A stretch of 10,118 nucleotides of DNA from Candidatus Humimicrobium oleiphilum (lineage in GTDB: Bacteria; Actinomycetota; Humimicrobiia; Humimicrobiales; Humimicrobiaceae), in NCBI GenBank assembly GCA_002304935.1, contig DBPS01000039.1, positions 1 through 10,118 of the forward strand. Reading direction: 5' to 3'. The translations under genes were made by a program, and so were the position numbers. Below the pieces are notes generated by a model that was not told where the DNA came from, searched no databases, and worked only from the letters and a program-made list of their open reading frames with translations. Below, piece by piece: positions 1 to 7,871 of this stretch; the first letter of the stretch is position 1, and every line of letters starts with the position of its first letter.

Positions 1-203
1 TTGTTCTGCCAAGGGCATTGCTGATTAGCCAAGTTCGTAAGGGATAAGTGCTGAAAGCATATAAGCATGAAACCCACCCCAAGACTAGTTCTCCCATCCT
101 TTATGGAGTAAGACCCCTTGTAGAACACAAGGTTGATAGGTCAGAAGTGTAAGCACAGCAATGTGTTTAGCTGACTGATACTAATAGGTCGAGGACTTGA
201 CCT
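1..203 (+). rRNA. 23S ribosomal RNA, 3' end (partial)
   Basis: The first 200 bases match the conserved 3' end of bacterial 23S rRNA (domain VI). They include the stretch around 'aagggataagtgctgaaagc', 'taagcatgaaacccacccc', and the terminal 'ctgatactaataggtcgagg' followed by 'acttgacc'. The gene starts before the window, so only about the last 200 nt are present. The mature 3' end is placed at about 202-204 by comparison with known 23S termini and is not exact. It lies directly upstream of the 5S gene in the usual order. Confidence 0.95.
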
Positions 204-293
204 TATAGAGAATGCTGTGAAAAAATTTTTATATTTTTGGATTTTAGATATTATTTAAATTATTTAAATACTTTTTTCTAAATCCTTTAAGTT

Positions 294-409
294 TACGGTG
301 GCTATTGCGGAGGGGAAACACCTGTTCCCATCTCGAACACAGAAGTTAAGACCTCCAGCGCCGATGGTACTGCACTGGCAACGGTGTGGGAGAGTAGGTC
401 GCCACCGTA
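294..409 (+). rRNA. 5S ribosomal RNA
   Basis: This is a complete 5S rRNA of about 116 nt. Its ends, 'tacggtggc' (294-302) and 'gccaccgta' (401-409), pair perfectly as helix I. Internal conserved blocks are present: 'cacctgttcccatctcgaac' followed by 'acagaagttaag', then 'gccgatggtactgc' and 'gtgggagagtaggtcg'. It sits 91 nt after the 23S end, with no tRNA in the spacer. The closing helix is followed at once by a T-rich run (410-418), which may help end transcription. No separate terminator hairpin is evident. Confidence 0.96.
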
Positions 410-604
410 TTTTATTTTCAGCCTCATTTCTAAAAAATCTATATTTAATTTTTAATATAACTATATTATTCTTCAAAATAATCCCGAAAATAATATATTA
501 ATCTTTTTATTCTTTTGTTTTATAGTTATTATCAATAATTTAAAATAATTAATAACAGCTAAAATAAAAATATTTGGTTCTTATTTTATAAGAGATTCTT
601 TAAA
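410..604. other. gene-free AT-rich spacer after the rRNA operon
   Basis: This stretch of about 195 nt is very AT-rich. I find no tRNA, no convincing terminator hairpin and no clear -35/-10 pair for the DUF1846 gene that follows. Small open frames over the 5S region and this spacer have no codon or family support. A promoter for the downstream gene is expected here but cannot be pointed to. Confidence 0.5.
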
Positions 605-2134
605 ATGCAGAAAACAGGATTTGATAACGATAAATATTTAAAAGAACAGACTAATGCTATTCTGGAAAGAGTAGAAAAATTTGATAATAAGCTTTATCTG
701 GAATTTGGCGGAAAGCTATGTTTTGACTATCATGCCGCCAGAGTGCTTCCCGGCTATGATCCAAATGTTAAGATCCGCCTGCTTCAGACTTTAAAAGATA
801 ATATAGATATTGTGCTTTGTATTTTTTCCGGAGATATTGAAAAGGGCAGAGTCAGAGGTGATTTTGGAATAACGTATGATGCTGCCACCCTTAAATTAAT
901 AGATGATCTGAGAGAATGGGGTCTTGACATATTGTCTGTTGTAATCACAAGATTTGAAGGCCAGCAATCTGCTGTTATTTTTAAAAATAAGCTTGAGCAC
1001 AGAGGTGTAAAAGTTTATTACCATTTTCCTATTTCCGGATACCCTGCTGATATTGATTTGATCTGCAGCGAAAAAGGATTTGGGAAAAATGAATATATAA
1101 AATCATCCAAACCTATAATTGTAGTGACGGCACCAGGGCCGAATAGCGGAAAACTCTCAATATGCCTTTCCCAGCTATATCATGACCATAAAAACGGTAA
1201 TAAAGCAGGGTATGCCAAATTTGAAACATTTCCCATCTGGAACCTGCCTTTAAAACATCCTGTCAATATTGCTTATGAAGCTGCTACTGCAGACATTCAG
1301 GATTTTAATATTGTCGATCCTTTTCATCTTTCAGAATATAACGAAATTGCTGTAAATTATAACAGGGATGTAGAAAGTTTCCCTATTTTAAAACTTATTT
1401 TAAGCAGAATAGTTAAATCAGATAGCAATAAAAATGACCCTCTGTATAATTCTCCCACAGATATGGGAGTCAACCGGGCAGGTTTTGGCATTATCGATGA
1501 TGAGATAGTCTGTCAGGCTGCAAAACAGGAGCTTATAAGAAGATATTTCCGATATAATACTGAATATATTTTAGGGAAAGAAAAAAAAGATACAGTTGAA
1601 AGAGTAAATCTGCTGATGCAGGAACTGGGAGTAAAGTTAACAGACAGAAAAGTTGTAGAAATTGCCAGAAAAAGCTCAGAAGAAGCCGAATTAACAGGAA
1701 AAGGAAATGAAGGTATATTTTGCGGTGCAGCTATCCAGCTGCCCGATAATAAAATAGTAACCGGAAAGAATTCACATCTTCTTCATGCTGCCTCAAGTGT
1801 TGTCCTTAATGCAATAAAAATTCTGGCAAACATCCCTGATGAAATTTATTTATTGTCACCTCAGATAATAGCACAAATTGCCAAGTTGAAAAAAGGCATA
1901 CTGAATGCAGATTCGGAAAGCCTGAATCTTGAAGAAACACTGATTGCACTTTCGATAAGCTCTACTACAAATCATACAGCTGAACTTGCAATGAATAAAT
2001 TATCTAAACTAAAAGGTTGCGAGATGCATATGACTCATATTCCTACGCCCGGCGATGATGTCGGTTTAAAAAGGCTGGGAGTGAATCTTACAACTGATGG
2101 AAGATTTTCTTCAAGGAATCTTTTTGTGAATTAA
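605..2134 (+). CDS. DUF1846 (UPF0371) family protein
   Basis: A full-length, 509-residue member of the DUF1846 family, which is usually about 490-510 residues. Blocks recognisable as family hallmarks are LEFGGKL (32-38), HAARVLPGYDP (43-53), a GRVRGDFGITYD stretch (81-92), a Walker-A-like TAPGPNSGK (175-183), YNSPTDMGVNRAGFG (281-295) and a C-terminal HIPTPGDDVGLKRLGVN (478-494). There is no signal peptide or membrane segment, so it should be cytosolic. The family has known structures but, to my knowledge, no assigned reaction; the GPNSGK loop suggests nucleotide or phosphate binding, which is inference. The start is the ATG at 605, with a weak purine-rich 'aagag' about 10 nt upstream. It stands alone, between the rRNA operon and a convergent gene whose 3' end is 41 nt away. 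Family assignment is firm, function unknown. Confidence 0.93.
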   Translation: MQKTGFDNDKYLKEQTNAILERVEKFDNKLYLEFGGKLCFDYHAARVLPGYDPNVKIRLLQTLKDNIDIVLCIFSGDIEKGRVRGDFGITYDAATLKLIDDLREWGLDILSVVITRFEGQQSAVIFKNKLEHRGVKVYYHFPISGYPADIDLICSEKGFGKNEYIKSSKPIIVVTAPGPNSGKLSICLSQLYHDHKNGNKAGYAKFETFPIWNLPLKHPVNIAYEAATADIQDFNIVDPFHLSEYNEIAVNYNRDVESFPILKLILSRIVKSDSNKNDPLYNSPTDMGVNRAGFGIIDDEIVCQAAKQELIRRYFRYNTEYILGKEKKDTVERVNLLMQELGVKLTDRKVVEIARKSSEEAELTGKGNEGIFCGAAIQLPDNKIVTGKNSHLLHAASSVVLNAIKILANIPDEIYLLSPQIIAQIAKLKKGILNADSESLNLEETLIALSISSTTNHTAELAMNKLSKLKGCEMHMTHIPTPGDDVGLKRLGVNLTTDGRFSSRNLFVN

Positions 2135-2175
2135 ATGTAATTCTGATTAAAGTATTATTTTAAATCTTCAGGTCT

Positions 2176-2646
2176 TCATATCCTGCCGGAAAGATGGCTG
2201 TTAAAGAAATTCCTCATTTTATCGACATGAGTACCTTTCCAGTATATTTTTTTGCAGCAGCTGCATTGTAAAAAAGTATTATTCATTTTATATATGTAAG
2301 AAGGTACCAAGTCTTTTATTTTTTCCTTATCCAAAGCATAAAGAGGCTCGTTACATCTTATACACCTTTTCAAATCCAGATTAAAAGTTATTTTTAAAAT
2401 ATCTTCAATCTGTTTTATCTGCTCTTCAACACAATTACTTTTCAGTAAATTGGTCTTAATATTTTTTTCTTTTATTATCCTGCGTTCAGATAACCTCCTA
2501 TCTCTTGTAAGTAAAATTCTGTTTGTATCAAATGCTCTTTTTATTAATTCATCATCTTCAATATTTTTAATAAAAATTGTATCGAAGTTACACATTCTAA
2601 GATATTTTGAAAGATTTCCTAGCATAAAATCACATATAAATTTCAT
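2176..2646 (-). CDS. Mut7-C RNase domain-containing protein (PIN-like domain plus zinc ribbon)
   Basis: This 156-residue protein matches the stand-alone Mut7-C family (DUF82), named after the C-terminal part of the Mut7 exonuclease. The N-terminal half is PIN-like: it opens FICDFMLGNLSKYLRM with acidic D6, followed by an LLTRDRRL motif with D49, the usual metal-binding acidic positions. The C-terminal half carries a zinc ribbon with C95-x2-C98 and C128-x2-C131, then the typical YWKGTH segment (135-140). It is predicted to be a cytosolic RNA-cleaving enzyme; activity and substrate are inferred from family. It follows the DUF1015 gene on the same strand with a 48-nt gap, so the two are probably co-transcribed. 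The ATG lacks a clear Shine-Dalgarno ('ccggcgaa' precedes it), hinting at translation dependent on the upstream gene or weak expression. Confidence 0.88.
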   Translation of the reverse strand: MKFICDFMLGNLSKYLRMCNFDTIFIKNIEDDELIKRAFDTNRILLTRDRRLSERRIIKEKNIKTNLLKSNCVEEQIKQIEDILKITFNLDLKRCIRCNEPLYALDKEKIKDLVPSYIYKMNNTFLQCSCCKKIYWKGTHVDKMRNFFNSHLSGRI

Positions 2647-2694
2647 TTCGCCGGGTATTTAATATATTATTAAATAATTAATCCCCCAAAACTG

Positions 2695-4071
2695 CTACTG
2701 ATCCATTTTATACATTATAAGACCGCTGCAGGGTTTTGGATAAAAATACGTAGATTTCTGAGGCATGATTTTCCCCATGCCGGATATTTTCTGTACATCA
2801 CTTATTCCTGGTGCATTCAAAATTATACCCAGATCATATTCATTGCCGACGGGAATAAATTTTGATATCAGTTCGTCATAGGTGTGGGTATAATCTATTT
2901 TATCTGCAGCATTCTCATTAAAAATATCGTCAATCAATAGTCTGTGCAATACTCTCACATCAAGGTTTTCAAAATCGAAATCAGACTTTTCAAGATTTGG
3001 ATATAAATCTCTTATTTCTTTATTTAAAGTTATAAAAAATATTCTTTTTTTTGAATCAATAAGACAAAATGAATGTTTTTTTTCTTTTTTTTCATTATTC
3101 ATAAATTCTGAGATATTTTTAATCAAAGCCGGTTCATTATTAAAAGCCGGTTCTTTTTTAAAGACCTGTACATACTCTTTTAAGGAAAAATATTTATGTA
3201 TACTTTTAATATAATCATGCAGATTAAATTTTTCTTTAAATTTAATCATCCTGTGAGTAGGCAATATTTTTATGTTTTCCTGATTATAATTAACAAATAA
3301 AGTAAGCACAGCCTCTTCAGGAAAAATTGCCTGACCCGTAGATTCAATCAGCACTTTAGGAGTATTCAAATCTTTCTTTATTCTTTTTTCACTCACTTCA
3401 TGCATAAATAGCCTTGAAGTCTCATATCTGTGATGTCCGTCTGCAATAAGGACTTTTTTATTTTTCATCAGTTCTGTAATTTTTTTTATTTTATCTTTTT
3501 CTGAAAGCCTCCAGATTTTAAACCTTAAAACAGGATCATAACCTGCCTCAAAGTCATAAAACGGAATGCCAAGAGTACATTCATTTATTATATCCTGAAC
3601 TTCATTTCCGGTATCATCATAAAGAGTATAGATAAGGCCGAAGTTTGTCCTTGTCTGCCTCAGCAGATTCAGCCTGTCTTCTTTTGGCTTGGATAAGGTA
3701 TATTCATGCCTCAGGACTTTTGTTGACTCATATTCCTCGATTCTGTTTAAACCGATAAAGGCCCTGAAAGTCTTCCATATCTCATCATCATAAAAACTTT
3801 CCTCAAAAATATATAATGATTCTTCCTGGTCAAATTCAAGGATATTGTCTTTTATCATCACATTCATTAAATTTGCTGCATTTTCATATCTGCTGAGCCC
3901 GTCTGCCTGTTCGGGGAGTATCAGCTTTACAATATTATTAGTATTTGATTTCCAGAGATTTTCTTTTAGAGAATCCGATATTATGTCGTAGGGCGGGGAA
4001 ACAAGATCTGAAATTTCTTTTTGAAGTCTTTCTGAAAAATGCAAAGCTTTTAAAGGATATATATCAACCAT
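2695..4071 (-). CDS. DUF1015 family protein (possible serine-kinase-like fold)
   Basis: A full-length 458-residue DUF1015 protein. Family signatures are visible in order: SPPYD (25-29), RHEYTLSKPKEDRL (121-134), the hallmark ADGHHRYETS (210-219), and near the C-terminus MPQKSTYFYPKP followed by SGL. There are no membrane segments. DUF1015 proteins are related to ParB/SbnI-like folds, and members have been linked to ATP- or ADP-dependent phosphorylation of free serine; I recall this from the literature and cannot show it here. No serA, serB or serC gene is nearby to support it. The ATG is preceded by a strong 'agaggag' Shine-Dalgarno (complement of 4078-4084), which supports this start. It heads a minus-strand unit with the Mut7-C gene and is divergent from the hydrogenase operon. 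Confidence 0.92.
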   Translation of the reverse strand: MVDIYPLKALHFSERLQKEISDLVSPPYDIISDSLKENLWKSNTNNIVKLILPEQADGLSRYENAANLMNVMIKDNILEFDQEESLYIFEESFYDDEIWKTFRAFIGLNRIEEYESTKVLRHEYTLSKPKEDRLNLLRQTRTNFGLIYTLYDDTGNEVQDIINECTLGIPFYDFEAGYDPVLRFKIWRLSEKDKIKKITELMKNKKVLIADGHHRYETSRLFMHEVSEKRIKKDLNTPKVLIESTGQAIFPEEAVLTLFVNYNQENIKILPTHRMIKFKEKFNLHDYIKSIHKYFSLKEYVQVFKKEPAFNNEPALIKNISEFMNNEKKEKKHSFCLIDSKKRIFFITLNKEIRDLYPNLEKSDFDFENLDVRVLHRLLIDDIFNENAADKIDYTHTYDELISKFIPVGNEYDLGIILNAPGISDVQKISGMGKIMPQKSTYFYPKPCSGLIMYKMDQ

Positions 4072-4290
4072 TCTTCACTCCTCTGCCATAAAGTAAAATA
4101 ATGAAATCTGTATTTTTCATAATAATATTTATTTCAATGATTAATAAAGATATCCAAGTCAGGGCTTTTTATCAAGGACCTTCAAAATTTAAAAAACCTT
4201 TAGAATATTTTATATAAACATGACTCTTGTTTTGCTTTTTTCGAATCTGTTTTATATGAAAAAAATGTTACAAAGTAATTACAAAATTTT

Positions 4291-4320
4291 TTGACAAATA
4301 AAATATTATATGTATATTAT
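4291..4320 (+). promoter_or_regulatory. sigma70/sigmaA-type promoter of the hydCBA operon
   Basis: A perfect -35 TTGACA (4291-4296) is followed by TATATT (4313-4318, 16-bp spacer) or TATTAT (4315-4320, 18-bp spacer) as the -10. Transcription would start near 4325 and give a leader of about 75 nt before the hydC ATG. It is the best promoter match seen in the window and faces the hydrogenase genes. The palindromes immediately upstream (4275-4290) are placed where a regulator could act, but I cannot name one. Confidence 0.7.
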
Positions 4321-4323
4321 TAA

Positions 4324-4372
4324 AAGTTATTTATTTAAAATATCAAGTTATTTATTTATTTTGTTATTTATT
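4324..4372 (+). repeat. short direct repeats in the hydC leader
   Basis: AAGTTATTTATTTA occurs exactly twice, at 4324-4337 and 4345-4358, 21 bp apart (two helical turns). The core GTTATTTATT recurs a third time at 4363-4372. The copies lie between the promoter and the hydC ribosome site. They may be binding sites for a repressor or an RNA-binding factor. They may also be a product of extreme AT content. Confidence 0.6.
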
Positions 4373-4400
4373 AAATTCTTATACTGGAAAGGAAACATGC

Positions 4401-4859
4401 ATGACGGAAATCAATATTGTCAAGGATGCAGTGAAAAAACATGGAAGGAAAAGAGAAAGTCTTATGCCTGTTTTGCAGGAAATAGTAAAACAGGAAAACT
4501 ATCTTTCAGAAGAAAGGCTGATGGAAATTGCAAAAGAATTTGACCTGTCTTCAGCGGAAGTATATGGTGTGGCAACATTCTATTCGTTTTTGCCTGTAAA
4601 GCCAATGGGTGAAAATGTCATAAAGGTTTGTCAGACAATAGTGTGTGATATGAAAGGTAAAGAAGCAGTACTGGATGCAATAAAAGACAAATTGAACATA
4701 GTCCCCGGACAGACAAGTGCTGATGGGAAGTTCAGTCTCATGGCAGTGAATTGTATCGGACAATGCAGTAATGCGCCGGCAATGCTTGTTAATGATAAGC
4801 CATACATCAATCTGACATATGAAAATGTCGTAAAAATAATCGATGAATACCAATCATAA
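4401..4859 (+). CDS. hydC: NADH-linked [FeFe]-hydrogenase subunit HydC (NuoE-like, [2Fe-2S])
   Basis: A 152-residue protein of the NuoE/HndA/HydC family. It has an N-terminal helical part (about 1-65, with the conserved EVYGVATFYSFL at 53-64) and a C-terminal thioredoxin-like [2Fe-2S] domain. The four cluster ligands are present as C77-x4-C82 and C118-x3-C122, the usual family spacing. It should be the small cytosolic subunit that works with HydB in moving electrons between NADH and the hydrogenase. The ATG at 4401 has 'aaaggaa' (4388-4394) at good distance; another ATG at 4397 is in a different frame. It is first in a tight hydC-hydB-hydA operon (25 nt to hydB) behind a strong promoter. The presence of a hydrogenase subunit in the operon separates it from complex I NuoE. 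Confidence 0.94.
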   Translation: MTEINIVKDAVKKHGRKRESLMPVLQEIVKQENYLSEERLMEIAKEFDLSSAEVYGVATFYSFLPVKPMGENVIKVCQTIVCDMKGKEAVLDAIKDKLNIVPGQTSADGKFSLMAVNCIGQCSNAPAMLVNDKPYINLTYENVVKIIDEYQS

Positions 4860-4884
4860 AAAGTTTAAGACAAGGAGATTTTGA

Positions 4885-6075
4885 ATGGTAATTGATATAA
4901 AAGAAAAAGAAAGAAAAGTAAACTCCCACAAAAAAAGAGTAAATCTTATTTTTAAGGAGCATGATATTGATAAGCTAATAGAAAAAGTATTAAAAACTGA
5001 ACCTGAAAAAATAATAGACGAGATTAAAGATTCCGGTTTAAGGGGGCGAGGCGGAGCAGGTTTTCCAACATGGATAAAGCTGAAAGGTGCCAGGGAAGCA
5101 AAAAGCGATATTAAATATGTTGTATGTAATGCTGATGAAGGTGAACCAGGGACTTTTAAAGACAGGGAAATAATAGAAAAAAAAGCAGAAAAAATACTTG
5201 CAGGCATGATGGCAGTTGCAAAAGCCATAGGAGCAAAAGAGGGAATAATATATCTTAGAGCAGAGTATAATTACCTTATAGATGGTCTGCAAAAAAAGAT
5301 TGATGTATTTAATAAAAAGCTGGAAGATATGAAATTTGACTTTACTGTTTTTATTAAATCCGGAAGCGGTGCTTATGTCTGCGGCGAAGAAACATCTCTT
5401 CTTGAGTCTCTTGAGGGAAAAAGAGGAGAAGCAAGAAACAAACCACCTTATCCTGCACAGGAAGGATATCTTGGAAAGCCCACAGTAATAAATAATGTTG
5501 AAACCCTTGTTTATGCTGCTTTAATTATGCTTGACGGAGCAGAATGCTTTAAAAAACTTGGCACAATGAGTTCAAAAGGTGCTAAAGTCTTCAGCGTATC
5601 AGGCGATACCGATATTCCCGGGATATATGAGATCGAAATGGGAATGACTCTTAAGGAATTTGCAGAGTTATTCGGAGATAGTAATACGAAAGCCGTACAG
5701 GTCGGCGGTGCTTCAGGATTCTGTGTTCCCAGAAGCAAATTTGAAGAAACAGTAATTGGTTTTGAAGGTGTTCCTACCGGTGGTTCGATGATGTTATTCT
5801 CGGATAAAAGATCTATGTATAATATTCTACATAATTATCTTGAATTTTTTGTTGAAGAATCATGTGGTCAGTGCACACCATGCAGAGTAGGTTGTCAGCA
5901 ATTGCTTAAAGGTATTGAAAGCATTAAAGCAAAAGAGAAATCAAAAAAATATATTGATGAACTTCTTGAGCTTGCAAAAAATATGAAAATAACTGCAAAA
6001 TGCGGGCTGGGTCAGTCTGTATGTAATCCTTTTATTTCAATTGTTGAAAATTTTAGAGAAGAAATAGTTTATTAA
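4885..6075 (+). CDS. hydB: NADH-linked [FeFe]-hydrogenase flavoprotein subunit HydB (compact NuoF-like)
   Basis: A 396-residue NuoF-family protein that should bind FMN and NADH and pass electrons to a [4Fe-4S] cluster. Visible motifs are the FMN-binding GLRGRGGAGFP (51-61), NADEGEPGTFKDRE (82-95), the nucleotide-binding GAYVCGEETSLLESLEG (162-178), and the cluster ligands C327-x2-C330-x2-C333 with C373. The start is well fixed: AAGGAG (4872-4877) lies 7 nt before the ATG. Only about 50 residues precede the flavin motif, so the N-terminal thioredoxin-like [2Fe-2S] domain found in many HydB/HndC proteins is absent. The protein also ends soon after C373 and has no C-terminal two-[4Fe-4S] ferredoxin domain. 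As both ends abut neighbours with good signals (14 nt to hydA), this is a true short form and not decay. The short form suggests an enzyme using NADH without bifurcation, which is inference. Confidence 0.94.
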   Translation: MVIDIKEKERKVNSHKKRVNLIFKEHDIDKLIEKVLKTEPEKIIDEIKDSGLRGRGGAGFPTWIKLKGAREAKSDIKYVVCNADEGEPGTFKDREIIEKKAEKILAGMMAVAKAIGAKEGIIYLRAEYNYLIDGLQKKIDVFNKKLEDMKFDFTVFIKSGSGAYVCGEETSLLESLEGKRGEARNKPPYPAQEGYLGKPTVINNVETLVYAALIMLDGAECFKKLGTMSSKGAKVFSVSGDTDIPGIYEIEMGMTLKEFAELFGDSNTKAVQVGGASGFCVPRSKFEETVIGFEGVPTGGSMMLFSDKRSMYNILHNYLEFFVEESCGQCTPCRVGCQQLLKGIESIKAKEKSKKYIDELLELAKNMKITAKCGLGQSVCNPFISIVENFREEIVY

Positions 6076-6089
6076 CATAAGGAGGGAAT

Positions 6090-7871
6090 ATGCCAGAGAT
6101 GGTTAATTTAAAGATAAATGATATAAGCGTAAGCGTTGAAGCAGGTTCTACCATTCTTGATGCTGCAAAAAAAGCTAATATAAAAATACCTACACTTTGT
6201 CATCATGAGGATCTTTGTATAGCAGGGAATTGCAGGGTATGTGTAGTAGAGCAAAAAGGCGTAAATGCTCTTAAAGCTTCTTGTGCAACTCCGGCAGAAG
6301 AAAATATGGAGATTTTTACAAATACAAACAAAGTAAGAGAAGCAAGAAAAACCATAATCGGACTTTTATTATCAGAACATAATAATGATTGTCTTCACTG
6401 CTATAAAAACGGAAATTGTGAGTTACAGAGTATGGCAAAAGACTATCTTGTAGATTCTGACAAATATATAAGTATCCTTAAAAATTATGAAATTGACAGA
6501 TCCTCGCCATCAATAATAAAGGATGACAGCAAATGCATAAGATGTCAGCGTTGTGTCAGGACCTGTGCTGAATTACAGGATGTCAATGCCCTGGCTGTTT
6601 CAGGGAAGGGTTCCGAAATGAAGATATCAACATTTATGGAAAAGCCAATGGATTATGTAGTTTGTACAAACTGCGGCCAGTGCGTGACTCATTGTCCTAC
6701 AGGTGCATTGGTTGAAAAGAATTATATTGATGAAGTATGGGATGTATTAAACGACCCTTCAAAGCATGTGGTTGTTCAGACTGCGCCAGCTGTAAGAGTT
6801 GGTCTGGGAGAAGCAGTCGGACTTGATGCCGGTAAAAGCTACACAGGCAAAATGGTAACTGCTCTTAAAATGCTTGGATTTGATGCAGTTTTTGATACAA
6901 ATTTCTCTGCTGACCTTACTATCCTTGAAGAAGGAACCGAACTTCTGACAAGACTTAAAGATAAGATTGAAAACAAGAAGGATGTAGCTCTTCCTCAGTT
7001 TACTTCCTGTTCTCCAGGCTGGATAAAATATATTGAACACGAATTTCCTGATATTCTAGATTATCTTTCTACATGCAAATCACCACAGCAGATGCTTGGT
7101 CCTCTGGCAAAGACTTATTATGCAAAAAGTATGGGAATAGATCCTAAAGATATGGTAGTTGTTTCCATCATGCCCTGTACTGCAAAGAAGTTTGAAGCAA
7201 ACAGGCCTGAAATGTATTCAAGTGGATATAAAGATGTTGATTATGTAATAACAACAAGGGAATTCGGAAGAATGATACAGCAGGCTGGCATAGATTTCGA
7301 AACACTCAAAGATTCTGAATGTGACAGTATTCTTGGAAAACATACAGGTGCAGGTGTAATATTCGGCGCTACCGGAGGAGTAATGGAAGCTGCCCTGAGA
7401 ACTGCATATGAAATCATTACTGGCAGGGAAGTACCTTTCAGCAACCTTGAAGTAACACCCGTAAGAGGCCTTGAAGGAGTTAAGGAAGCAACCATAAAAA
7501 TAGAAGGTTGTAAAGCTGAATGGAAATTTTTGGAAAATGTTGAATTAAAAGTTGCTGTAGCTCACGGGCTTTCAAATGCCAGACCGCTTGCAGCTCAGGT
7601 ACAGAATGGCGAATCTCCTTACCATTTTATTGAAATAATGGCTTGTCCTGGAGGATGTATTGCCGGAGGCGGACAGCCTATGCCTGTTAACAATAATATA
7701 AGAAAGAAAAGAACAGAAGCAATTTACAATGAAGATGAATCTCTGCAACTAAGAAAATCACATGAAAATCCTGAAGTAAAAAGGATATATGAAGATTTTC
7801 TTGAAAAGCCTCTTGGCCATAAATCGCATGAATTGCTTCACACGACTTATACAAAAAGAAAAAAATATTAG
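6090..7871 (+). CDS. hydA: [FeFe]-hydrogenase catalytic subunit HydA (group A, M3 architecture)
   Basis: A 593-residue [FeFe]-hydrogenase that interconverts protons and H2. Domains in order: plant-type [2Fe-2S] ferredoxin (C37, C48, C51, C65); His-Cys [4Fe-4S] (H97-x3-C101-x2-C104-x5-C110); two-[4Fe-4S] domain (C149, C152, C155, C159 and C192, C195, C198, C202); H-cluster domain with L1 TSCSPGW (305-311), L2 MPCTAKKFE (361-369) and L3 EIMACPGGCIAGGGQP (515-530). By gapless alignment to the remembered CpI sequence, the proton path is intact (E281, E284, C307, S327) and H-cluster ligands C363, C519 and C523 are present. The position matching ligand Cys300 is Ser308. There is no C-terminal extension. 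The start follows AAGGAGG (6079-6085); a second ATG at 6099 is possible. It is last in hydC-hydB-hydA and takes electrons from HydB/HydC. No signal peptide is seen, so cytosolic. Confidence 0.96.
   Translation: MPEMVNLKINDISVSVEAGSTILDAAKKANIKIPTLCHHEDLCIAGNCRVCVVEQKGVNALKASCATPAEENMEIFTNTNKVREARKTIIGLLLSEHNNDCLHCYKNGNCELQSMAKDYLVDSDKYISILKNYEIDRSSPSIIKDDSKCIRCQRCVRTCAELQDVNALAVSGKGSEMKISTFMEKPMDYVVCTNCGQCVTHCPTGALVEKNYIDEVWDVLNDPSKHVVVQTAPAVRVGLGEAVGLDAGKSYTGKMVTALKMLGFDAVFDTNFSADLTILEEGTELLTRLKDKIENKKDVALPQFTSCSPGWIKYIEHEFPDILDYLSTCKSPQQMLGPLAKTYYAKSMGIDPKDMVVVSIMPCTAKKFEANRPEMYSSGYKDVDYVITTREFGRMIQQAGIDFETLKDSECDSILGKHTGAGVIFGATGGVMEAALRTAYEIITGREVPFSNLEVTPVRGLEGVKEATIKIEGCKAEWKFLENVELKVAVAHGLSNARPLAAQVQNGESPYHFIEIMACPGGCIAGGGQPMPVNNNIRKKRTEAIYNEDESLQLRKSHENPEVKRIYEDFLEKPLGHKSHELLHTTYTKRKKY

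Larger units (their letters stand above)
4072..4400. promoter_or_regulatory. divergent intergenic region between the DUF1015 unit and hydCBA
   Basis: This is a 329-nt AT-rich spacer. Its right part holds a clear rightward promoter (4291-4320) and a leader with direct repeats (4324-4372). Just upstream of the -35 are two short perfect palindromes, GTAATTAC (4275-4282) and AAAATTTT (4283-4290). Further left is AAGGACCTT. I see no clear promoter for the leftward DUF1015 gene; TATTAT-like elements on the minus strand near 4119-4127 have no matching -35. Short open frames here lack ribosome sites and are not considered genes. Confidence 0.55.

Noticed and set aside
264..501. Open frames on both strands across the 5S rRNA region (264-476 minus, 298-501 plus)
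   Set aside because: They overlap a clear 5S rRNA gene, lack ribosome sites and show no protein family features.
4310..4543. A 77-codon frame beginning upstream of hydC
   Set aside because: It starts inside the promoter -10 region and overlaps hydC in another frame; hydC has the family match and the ribosome site.
4854..5292. Antisense open frames opposite hydB
   Set aside because: They are reverse-strand shadows of a strongly supported gene and have no ribosome sites or family features.
4885..6075. HydB as a truncated or frameshifted gene
   Set aside because: It has a strong ribosome site at the start, only 25 and 14 nt to its neighbours, and no leftover coding sequence for the missing domains.
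4401..7871. Reading the cluster as complex I subunits NuoE, NuoF and NuoG
   Set aside because: The third gene carries full L1, L2 and L3 H-cluster motifs, so it is an [FeFe]-hydrogenase and not NuoG.
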